Positions 25,516 to 32,258 of a stretch of 64,000 nucleotides of DNA are shown here, piece by piece. The stretch covers positions 94,142 through 158,141 of the forward strand of contig JACPIF010000011.1 in the NCBI GenBank assembly GCA_016188215.1, read 5' to 3'. The position numbers and the translations under genes were made by a program. The DNA comes from Candidatus Woesearchaeota archaeon. Lineage in GTDB: Archaea > Nanobdellota > Nanobdellia > Woesearchaeales > JACPIF01. Under the pieces are notes generated by a model that saw nothing but the letters and a program-made list of their open reading frames with translations, did not search any database and had not been told where the DNA came from. Position 1 is the first letter of the stretch. The number at the start of each line of letters is the position of its first letter.

Positions 25516-25604
25516 GCCTCCGTAGCACAGTAGCTAGTGCGCCTGACTTGTATTCTATAAGAACAGTGATCAGGAGGTCGCCGGTGCAACTCCGGCCGGG
25601 GGCT
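25516..25604 (+). tRNA. tRNA-Thr (TGT) with a 16-base intron
   Basis: Acceptor GCCTCCG (25516-25522) with CGGGGGC (25597-25603), discriminator T. D stem GCAC/GTGC; anticodon stem CCTGA (25542-25546) with TCAGG (25570-25574); loop CTTGTA then A, anticodon TGT at 25549-25551. The bases 25553-25568 are an intron at the standard 37/38 site. T arm GCCGG-TGCAACT-CCGGC. A TATA-like TTTTTAAATC (25485-25494) lies at the right distance. Confidence 0.85.
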
Positions 25605-25900
25605 TTTCCAATAAACCTATTCCCGTCTCATAGGCTGCTGCCTCTGCCGCATTCTTCCTGCCCTGCTGGGCTTCCCTCTTCTTTTGGCCATGCTCAGTGT
25701 AATTCATCCTTTCTTAAATCTTTTTTGATGTTCCGGGGGCATATCTTCATCTCCCTGTCACAATATGCACCTGAGGCATGGCTCCGGAAAAGTATACCTT
25801 ACCGCCACATAGAAAGCCAAGAAAATCAAAGATTTTCTGGTCTTCGAAAACAAAATGTTTTCGAAAGCCTTAAAAACAGGCCCAGTATTCTCCTCGTCTG
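25605..25900. other. Intergenic stretch with two hairpins
   Basis: No gene seen. Near the right end are GAAAATCAAAGATTTTC (about 25820) and CTTCGAAAACAAAATGTTTTCGAAAG (two halves pair; about 25842-25867), part of the hairpin population found between genes throughout the window. The remainder shows nothing recognisable. Confidence 0.5.
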
Positions 25901-26365
25901 ATGTCTGAAATTAAAAAAACCTATGCAAGCCTTGCATCCAGATACAAGCTTCCGGATTTTGAGGCTCTGGACAAGGCATTTGAGATAATCACGCTTGAGC
26001 ATGATGAATTTCTCCTGAGGGAAATCCGCAGGAAGATTGCAGACAGGCTTGAGTTCTACACACACATTATTGAAAGCATTATGCAGCCCGACACTGCTTC
26101 TGTTTCCCACATGCATGAATACCGCTTTTTTGACGAGCCAAAGAAGAAGGCTATGTTTAGCCTGTTCAGGGAACTCATGGGATACCACCGCTGGTCTTTA
26201 AAGCTTGAATCCAGGCTTGGTGATAAGGATGATGCTGCTTTTATCAATGATATCTGGCACAAATGGGAGCAATACCGCAAGGAAATGGAGGGCATCTGCG
26301 AGCAGATGGAGCTTTCCTGGAAGGCCGAGGCAGATGCAGCAGAGGACTTGGAATACTTAGGGTAA
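25901..26365 (+). CDS. Conserved-looking helical hypothetical protein before adk
   Basis: 154 residues, soluble, almost wholly helical and acidic, starting MSEIKKTYASLASRYKLPDF. RYKLPDFEALDKAFEI near the N-terminus and a Trp-containing helix region (WHKWEQYRKEMEGICEQMEL) look constrained. It sits 16 bases upstream of adenylate kinase with a strong ribosome site between them, so one transcript is likely. No family named. Confidence 0.7.
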   Translation: MSEIKKTYASLASRYKLPDFEALDKAFEIITLEHDEFLLREIRRKIADRLEFYTHIIESIMQPDTASVSHMHEYRFFDEPKKKAMFSLFRELMGYHRWSLKLESRLGDKDDAAFINDIWHKWEQYRKEMEGICEQMELSWKAEADAAEDLEYLG

Positions 26366-26381
26366 AAAGGAGGTCATTAGC

Positions 26382-27029
26382 ATGAGAATCTTATTGATTG
26401 GCCGGCAGGGCTCCGGCAAGGGGACACAGGCAAAGCTTGTGGCAGAGCGCCATAAGATCCCAAACATCTCTACAGGCGATATTTTCAGGGATGCTTCAGC
26501 ACTGAGGACTGACCTTGGCATGAAGGCAGAGGCATACATGAAAAAAGGGCATCTTGTGCCGGACGAGATAGTCACCAGCCTTGTAAAGGAGCGTGTAAGG
26601 CAGAAGGATTGCCGCGACGGATTCGTGCTGGACGGGTTTCCGAGGAATATTTCGCAGGCAAAGGCGCTTGACAAGATAACAAACCTTGACAAGGTATTTG
26701 TCCTTAAGCTGAGTGACGACCTGGCAATAAAGCGGTTAAGCCAGAGGAGGCAGTGCAAAAAATGCAAATCTGTATATGGCGGGATCATTGCCACAAGGAA
26801 GAAAGGCATCTGCGACAAATGCCACGGCAAATTATACCAGCGTGAGGATGACAAGCCTGCAGCCATCAGGAAGCGCCTGAGCATCTACCACAAGGAAACT
26901 GAGCCTTTGGTTGATTACTACAAGAAAAAAGGCATAGTGCATCTCATCAATGCAAACCAGCCTGTTGAAAAGATTGCAGCAGAGATCAGCAGGCATCTCT
27001 ATCATGAAGCAGATATGCTAGAGCTGTAG
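26382..27029 (+). CDS. adk: Adenylate kinase
   Basis: 215 residues. Interconverts ATP + AMP and 2 ADP. P-loop GRQGSGKGT (7-15), AMP site STGDIFR, and a lid with four zinc-binding cysteines (125, 128, 144, 147) as in the zinc-type bacterial enzyme; most euryarchaea have a different AdkA, so this is the bacterial-type form. A strong GGAGGT stands 8 bases upstream of the ATG. The gene end overlaps the end of truD on the other strand by 44 bases. Confidence 0.93.
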   Translation: MRILLIGRQGSGKGTQAKLVAERHKIPNISTGDIFRDASALRTDLGMKAEAYMKKGHLVPDEIVTSLVKERVRQKDCRDGFVLDGFPRNISQAKALDKITNLDKVFVLKLSDDLAIKRLSQRRQCKKCKSVYGGIIATRKKGICDKCHGKLYQREDDKPAAIRKRLSIYHKETEPLVDYYKKKGIVHLINANQPVEKIAAEISRHLYHEADMLEL

Positions 27030-27987
27030 TTGCATAGCATCCGGTGTCAAGCTGAAACTTTATTTTTATCTTTTGTTTTCCTGTATTTAGCTCATCATCT
27101 TCCTTTTCTACTGTTTCCAGGCCATAAATCCTTGCGAATGCATGCCGTACGGCCCCTGCGCTGCTCAACTCAGGCATGGCCCTTGAGATAAAATCCCTAG
27201 CTGTTATCTGCTCTTCAGCCATAATCTCTGAATATAGTGCTTCAATTGTCTCATTCTCAAGCTCAGTTGCAAATCCCAGGATTGGGATGTTCAGCCCATC
27301 CAATCTCTCAGGTATAGCACCAGCATCTATATGTTCCTTCTCTAAAAATCGCGCCAAAACTATGTTCCACAGCTTTGACTGGTAGCTGTGCACATAAAGC
27401 TTTAGCAGTTTCCTGGGGAGCAATCTCAATGCGCCCGCATAGTCATTTGGCCTGGCATCAAGAGCTTCTTTCATTATTGAAGCCCCGTTCCCGTTTTCCA
27501 GCAGCAGCTCAACAGCTTTCTTATAATCCTGCTTCACCAGCAATTTCCCGATTTCAGGATTGTTCTTTGAGAACCTCTGCTTGTCAAAGAAATTTGGAAA
27601 ATATTCCAGAGAATTTAGTGCAGGCTTACTGTCAAAATTCCTTGCTGTCATAATAAACTCATTCTTCTCATGCTCTCCCAGGCGGATTGGCTCATCCCCG
27701 TATCCAAGGAATCTTAATTCAATTCCAGGAAGGTGCAGCTCCCTTCCCTTGCCTAAGATTGCAATGGCCTGTTCAGTCACTGCCCGCCTGTCTTTATTCC
27801 CTGCAAAACTGATATTTTTAAGCTCAATATGCAGCTGCTCCGCAACCTTCTGTATCGCCTGCAGCGTTGTATAGTTCCGTTTTCTGAGCGTATAGTAAGA
27901 GAACCTGCCTTTGTCCTTCAGCTTTCTGGATATGTCAAATATTTCCTTTACTATGAAATCCTCAGGAATTTGTTTTAGTGTATACAT
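26986..27987 (-). CDS. truD: tRNA pseudouridine synthase TruD (U13)
   Basis: 333 residues from the ATG at 27987. Catalytic Asp66 in FAGNKDRRAVT, the TruD signature; LRLLPRKLLKLYVHSYQSKLW is the conserved central block. An upstream in-frame ATG at 28035 would overlap the promoter: a TATA box at 28010-28019 is centred 27 bases above 27987, which supports the shorter, leaderless start. Convergent overlap with adk. Confidence 0.92.
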   Translation of the reverse strand: MYTLKQIPEDFIVKEIFDISRKLKDKGRFSYYTLRKRNYTTLQAIQKVAEQLHIELKNISFAGNKDRRAVTEQAIAILGKGRELHLPGIELRFLGYGDEPIRLGEHEKNEFIMTARNFDSKPALNSLEYFPNFFDKQRFSKNNPEIGKLLVKQDYKKAVELLLENGNGASIMKEALDARPNDYAGALRLLPRKLLKLYVHSYQSKLWNIVLARFLEKEHIDAGAIPERLDGLNIPILGFATELENETIEALYSEIMAEEQITARDFISRAMPELSSAGAVRHAFARIYGLETVEKEDDELNTGKQKIKIKFQLDTGCYATTALAYLLHDRDAC

Positions 27988-28009
27988 TAAAAAAAAGAAA
28001 ATGGATAAG

Positions 28010-28020
28010 TTATATAAATA
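28010..28020. promoter_or_regulatory. Symmetrical TATA box between truD and tRNA-Arg
   Basis: TTATATAAATA on the plus strand reads TATTTATATAA on the minus. Its centre is about 28 bases from the first base of tRNA-Arg (28043) and about 27 from the truD ATG (27987), so one box may set transcription in both directions. Confidence 0.5.
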
Positions 28021-28042
28021 GAGGGTATTCATCAAGGATTAA

Positions 28043-28173
28043 GCGCCGGTAGCTCAGCTTGGAGAAGCAAAATACGCTTCGGGCAGATGGAGCGAGAGGT
28101 TCCTAACCTCTAGGTCGGGAGCGGTTGCTGAGTTAAAAACTCTTCACCCCGAATTCAAATCTTCCCCGGCGCG
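28043..28173 (+). tRNA. tRNA-Arg (CCT) with introns in D loop and T arm
   Basis: Acceptor GCGCCGG (28043-28049) with CCGGCGC (28166-28172). Anticodon arm AGAGG-TTCCTAA-CCTCT (28095-28111) is uninterrupted, anticodon CCT at 28102-28104. The D stem GCTC (28052-28055)/GAGC (28090-28093) encloses 34 bases, about 24 more than normal. The T stem GGGAG (28117-28121) is followed by 32 extra bases (28122-28153) before loop TTCAAAT (28154-28160) and CTTCC. The T-arm insert begins and ends with pairing stretches (TCGGG..CCCGA and GAGTT..AACTC). Removing both leaves about 75 bases. Confidence 0.8.
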
Positions 28174-28220
28174 CTTTCTTTATCACTACTTTTATAAATT
28201 CTCAAGGGAAAGGTATAGGC

Positions 28221-29315
28221 ATGTACAAGCCCATCCACCTAATCAAGGCACTAGGCATGTGGCGGCGTGCCCGCAGGGTAAGGAAGCATGGAGTTAAGCG
28301 CTACACAGGCTCGGCTGCTGACATATGCACAAATATAATCAAGGACTGCTGGAACAGCTCATTCTTCCAGGCATCCAACGGCCATTTCACTGACTTCTGG
28401 CTTCGCGATTTCTCATGGTGCCTTGAGCCATTGCTCCGCCAAGGCTATAAGGAAGAATGCATCAGCTCCATGAAATTTGCCCTTGATGCTTACCAGAAAA
28501 ATGGCAAGGTTACCACAACCATCACCAAGCGCGGCTACTGCTATGATTTCCCTGATTATGCGGCAGACTCCCTTCCGTATCTTATTAGAAATATTCGCAT
28601 TCTTGCAGACAAAGATATTCTCTACACGTATGAAAAATTCCTAAACCATGAGATAGAAAAATATTACGCACAAGTGATTGACCAGCGTACTGGTTTGGTA
28701 AGGAAAGACAGGAATTTCTCTTCAATGAAGGATCATGCGTTGAGGATCAGCCCATGCTACAGCAACGTAATGGCAGGCATGCTTTCAGTGGATCTTGCCA
28801 GGATTGGCATCCTGAACAACCCATTTAAGGCCCACAACTACCGCAGGCTTATCTGGGAGCACTTCTGGAACGGTGAATATTTCCTTGACGATTTGTCAGG
28901 CAAGAAATATGTTGCAGGCGATGCCAACATCTTCCCATTCTGGTCAGGCCTTTTTAATGAAACTCCAATGCTAAAATATTGCATCACAAAGATCAGGGAG
29001 GCTGGCCTGGATCACCCATTTCCCTTGAAATATACTGGCTCAGCATCTGACTTAAAAATGATTTCAGCAGGCAGATTTGCGCCTAACTATGAAGGTACTG
29101 CTGTATGGACTCATATGGGCCCTATCTATATCAAGCTTGTAAAAGAGGTTGCGCCTTTAAAAGCGAGGGAATATGTAGAGAAGTACAGTAAAATTATAGA
29201 GAAATACGGCAATTACCTTGAGGTCTTTGAGACCAATTCCCAGCCCTACCAGACCCGTTTCTATTATGCAGACGAGGGCATGCTCTGGGCTTCCATGTTT
29301 CTGGATTTGTTGTGA
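28221..29315 (+). CDS. Six-hairpin glycosidase-like protein
   Basis: 364 residues, probably cytosolic. Helix pairs with conserved aromatic and acidic loops (HFTDFWLRDFSWCLEPLL, ALRISPCYSNVMAGMLSVDL, NYEGTAVWTHMGPIYIKLV) suggest the (alpha/alpha)6 barrel of glycoside hydrolases such as amylo-alpha-1,6-glucosidase, trehalase or neutral invertase. Asp in WLRDF and Glu in YEGTAVW are possible catalytic acids. Substrate unknown. It starts 48 bases after tRNA-Arg. Confidence 0.6.
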   Translation: MYKPIHLIKALGMWRRARRVRKHGVKRYTGSAADICTNIIKDCWNSSFFQASNGHFTDFWLRDFSWCLEPLLRQGYKEECISSMKFALDAYQKNGKVTTTITKRGYCYDFPDYAADSLPYLIRNIRILADKDILYTYEKFLNHEIEKYYAQVIDQRTGLVRKDRNFSSMKDHALRISPCYSNVMAGMLSVDLARIGILNNPFKAHNYRRLIWEHFWNGEYFLDDLSGKKYVAGDANIFPFWSGLFNETPMLKYCITKIREAGLDHPFPLKYTGSASDLKMISAGRFAPNYEGTAVWTHMGPIYIKLVKEVAPLKAREYVEKYSKIIEKYGNYLEVFETNSQPYQTRFYYADEGMLWASMFLDLL

Positions 29316-29459
29316 GCTATTTTCTTAGTTTAAATCTTTTAGTCATTTTTAATTTTGCTTTGATTTCTTTATAAGCATAATCCTCAGCTTTAAGATGTGT
29401 TCTTTTCCTCATACAAAGTATTACGATACCTTTTTATTTATAAATACTTTTATCATGCC

Positions 29460-30689
29460 ATGAACATCCCCCGCAAGCAACACAGAGGCTATAACCCGAT
29501 AGGAGACTGCGGCAAGGGAAGGTGCCCTGTCTGTGCAAGAAACAATGCAATGTATAGGATTAAGGCCAAATTAGATAAAGAGCAGTTTATGAGCGATGGC
29601 ATCTCTCCGTTTGTAGGCCGCTTCGGCTATCCCAATATCAATGTAGGCATAATGACTCCGCCTGAGCAGCATGATGATGCCTGGCTCTTTGACGCGCCAA
29701 AATACTGGTCAGCTGAGAATTATGCTATCCCTAAGATAGTAGACTTCCGCTCCTCTCTACTAAATTCCCGTTCAGTATTAAACATAAGACAGCACACTAA
29801 ACTATTGGAACTTTCACAAGATATTGCCATGTCATCAAAGCCAGTTGATGTGGAGATCCATCTGAAGGAAAAGCCTAAATTCAGATTGCAATTAGACAGC
29901 CACATGGCTCCCACAGGAGCCCAGGCCCAGCTAAAGCAGGCCACACTTGCAGAAAACCCAAAGATACACACGAAAGTTTACAAAGTTTTTGATGATATAG
30001 ACCTGAAGGCACAGGATGCCGTCACCTATCTCTACGAGAACAAGTTTGATGAGAATTTCCTGACAAGGGTGCTGAGTGTTGGTGTTCTTGGAGCCAAAGC
30101 AAACAGGAAACTGGTGCCAACCAGATTTTCAATAACAGCTACTGACGATATAATAGGCAAGCATCTCATTGAAACTATTAAAGATTATCAAACATACGGC
30201 TATGCAGCTTACTTTGGAGGTTATCTAGGCAATTATTTCCTGGTTTTATTTTTCCCAGAGGTCTGGTCTTATGAGCTATTTGAGATGTACGCCCCTTCAA
30301 CCTCTTATGCCTATGTACCAAAATATACAACTGACTATGAAGATTACTATTGCAGAAAGAGTTATGTAGAGGAAACTGCAGGCGGTTATTATGCGTCCAG
30401 ATTACCTGCTCTAGAAAAATTAAATGAGCTAAAAAGGCAAAGTTCTTGCCTTGTTCTTCGCTTTATAACTGATGAATATAGCATGCCGCTTGGCGTCTGG
30501 GTAGTGAGAGAAGCTGCAAGGAAATCATTGAGCAGCAGACAAATAGAGTTCTCTGACAAAGAACTAATGCTAAACTATGCAAAATCCTTGGCTAGAAAGA
30601 AGTTCGGGTTGAACATAGAGCCAATCTTAAGGAAAAGCTCGCTCCTGCAGAACATCAAGCAGCAGTCTAAATTATCGCAGTTTGTCTGA
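29460..30689 (+). CDS. nreA: Archaeal DNA repair protein NreA
   Basis: 409 residues from the ATG at 29460; the longer in-frame start at 29397 adds a segment lying over the TATA-like TTTATTTATAAATA region. N-terminal Cys cluster Cys17, Cys22, Cys25 in DCGKGRCPVC and the family blocks SPFVGRFGYPNINVGIMTP and VLGAKANRKLVPTRFSITATD. It ends QSKLSQFV, a PCNA-interacting (PIP) motif as described for archaeal Nre proteins, which act in repair of DNA damage together with PCNA. Confidence 0.9.
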   Translation: MNIPRKQHRGYNPIGDCGKGRCPVCARNNAMYRIKAKLDKEQFMSDGISPFVGRFGYPNINVGIMTPPEQHDDAWLFDAPKYWSAENYAIPKIVDFRSSLLNSRSVLNIRQHTKLLELSQDIAMSSKPVDVEIHLKEKPKFRLQLDSHMAPTGAQAQLKQATLAENPKIHTKVYKVFDDIDLKAQDAVTYLYENKFDENFLTRVLSVGVLGAKANRKLVPTRFSITATDDIIGKHLIETIKDYQTYGYAAYFGGYLGNYFLVLFFPEVWSYELFEMYAPSTSYAYVPKYTTDYEDYYCRKSYVEETAGGYYASRLPALEKLNELKRQSSCLVLRFITDEYSMPLGVWVVREAARKSLSSRQIEFSDKELMLNYAKSLARKKFGLNIEPILRKSSLLQNIKQQSKLSQFV

Positions 30690-30695
30690 CTTGTA

Positions 30696-31346
30696 TTAGG
30701 ATTCTTCTGGTAACTGTAGCTTGCTCTCTAACATGCTCTGGTCTTGCGGTATTGTCTGTTGGAACTCTCTCTCAGTCTTTACCTGCAGCCCCATAGGTAA
30801 TATACCCAAATTTCTGATATCCCTTAATATATCAACATATCTCCTAAAGTTAATAGTAAGCTTTTCAAGAATATCTACGATTGCTGTTCTTCCTCCGTCA
30901 ATTTCAAGTCTATAGCCTGCAGCAAAAGCATAATGAGTTTGTCCTCTATCAATATACGCGGCCTCAGGCAAAGCCATATGTGAAGGTTTACCGAACAGTC
31001 CGAGAGTAAGCAGCAGGAAATCACCATTTACCTTATTCAGCAGATATTTTTGTGAACGCGGCATATGTTCTGCTTTTGTTGCTAAATCACTATGATGCGT
31101 GAGCACATATTTCCTCATCAATGCTAATGTCGCTGGGTGAAATAAGGAAGAAAGACCGTGGATTAGGTACATATTTACATCTTCTTCAAATAATCGGTCA
31201 TTAGCTTTACTGCCTTCAAGTTCGGCTATGTGCCCTCTATTAGACGGTTGTCCGCTCTCTATTCTTGCTCTCCCAAAAATATCTGCAAAGAACCCTTCAG
31301 CAGTTTCCCTTTTTTGCGATGCCACATCTGTGTACCATACACCCAT
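30696..31346 (-). CDS. Hypothetical protein
   Basis: 216 residues, soluble, not recognised. Notable parts: NMYLIHGLSSLFHPATLALM, HYAFAAGYRLEIDGGRTAIV and an acidic C-terminus (EESLQ-type). Convergent with nreA, 6 bases apart, and divergent from the zinc-ribbon regulator, suggesting single-gene transcription. Confidence 0.5.
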   Translation of the reverse strand: MGVWYTDVASQKRETAEGFFADIFGRARIESGQPSNRGHIAELEGSKANDRLFEEDVNMYLIHGLSSLFHPATLALMRKYVLTHHSDLATKAEHMPRSQKYLLNKVNGDFLLLTLGLFGKPSHMALPEAAYIDRGQTHYAFAAGYRLEIDGGRTAIVDILEKLTINFRRYVDILRDIRNLGILPMGLQVKTEREFQQTIPQDQSMLESKLQLPEES

Positions 31347-31406
31347 ACACTAATTTTTTGCAGTGAGATTTTTATATTTTTCCCTCTTCTACTATACTGT
31401 TATGCC

Positions 31407-31718
31407 ATGACGCGCCGCCAGCAAATAATCCAGATACTCAGGCAGACCCCTCAAACAGTAAAACAGCTTGCAGACTATTTTGAGGTTACAAGAGGCGAGA
31501 TAGAGACAGACCTTGTGCATATTGAGAAATCAGTAAGGGCAGAGAACCAAAAGCTTGTAATCCAGCCGGCATCCTGCAGGGAGTGCAGCTTCGTGTTCAG
31601 GGAGCGTTCCAGGCTAAGGAAGCCAAGCAAATGCCCTCGCTGTAAATCAGAGGCAATAACAGAGCCCGTCTTCAGCATTAGCTCTCAAAATCCTCAACAG
31701 GGAAATTCTCAGAGATGA
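31407..31718 (+). CDS. HTH plus zinc-ribbon predicted transcription regulator
   Basis: 103 residues from ATG 31407. Residues 1-48 form a winged-helix HTH (QQIIQILRQTPQTVKQLADY, then GEIETDLVHIEKS) and residues 54-83 a zinc ribbon with CREC and CPRC knuckles. This pairing is a known archaeal family of small predicted transcription regulators. An earlier in-frame start at 31230 would cross the divergent gene's coding region. Overlaps the next convergent gene by 41 bases. Confidence 0.8.
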   Translation: MTRRQQIIQILRQTPQTVKQLADYFEVTRGEIETDLVHIEKSVRAENQKLVIQPASCRECSFVFRERSRLRKPSKCPRCKSEAITEPVFSISSQNPQQGNSQR

Positions 31719-32079
31719 ACTTGGCCATGACAGTATTCCCCATGGTTGTATAGACATTGGAGGCTGTCTCAAACAATCGTTCCCTTAAGCAGATCTCCGC
31801 AATCCTGTTCTGCCGCTCTTTATCATCCGTTGGTATGATTGCCTGCGCAGCCTGCTTGTATCTCCGCTGCTCCATCAGCCAGTCAGACAGCTCAACAAGC
31901 TTCTCGCGGTTCTCAGCCATTGCAAACAGCCGCACCGCTTCAGGTATGTTATTCTTCTTGGCATACTTTTCCGCGACATGGCTCAGGATATTCCTGCGCT
32001 TTTCAGGCGTCAGCATAGTCAGGTTTACATTATCAATGCCTTTCTCCATGATCATGTCCGCAAGTTTCTTGTCGTTCAT
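31678..32079 (-). CDS. Helical hypothetical protein
   Basis: 133 residues, predicted all-helical with repeats of the type NIPEAVRLFAMAENREKLVE and YKQAAQAIIPTDDKERQNRI, reminiscent of TPR/HEAT pairs. No known function. Its 3' end overlaps the zinc-ribbon regulator on the other strand by 41 bases. Confidence 0.6.
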   Translation of the reverse strand: MNDKKLADMIMEKGIDNVNLTMLTPEKRRNILSHVAEKYAKKNNIPEAVRLFAMAENREKLVELSDWLMEQRRYKQAAQAIIPTDDKERQNRIAEICLRERLFETASNVYTTMGNTVMAKFISENFPVEDFES

Positions 32080-32123
32080 TGTTTTTGATTAATTTCTGAT
32101 TTCTATACTTTTCTAATGAGCAT

Positions 32124-32222
32124 CTGCGCGCTTCGCGCGCCTGTGCCAATGGTCCGCGAATTTTGGATGTGCAATCGCGATTCGCGGACCCACGTCACCA
32201 CGGAGCTCACGTTTACGTGAGC
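32124..32222. repeat. Intergenic hairpin element of the GTCCGCGA family
   Basis: GCGCGCTTCGCGCGC is followed by GGTCCGCGAA (32151-32160) pairing with TTCGCGGACC (32181-32190), then CACGTCACCACGGAG and a CTCACGTTTACGTGAG hairpin. Arms, and the GTCACCAxGGAG tail, recur at 37113 and in part at 39911. Confidence 0.75.
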
Positions 32223-32258
32223 GACTCCCTATGCTAAGTTAGTTTAACAACCTCGTCT

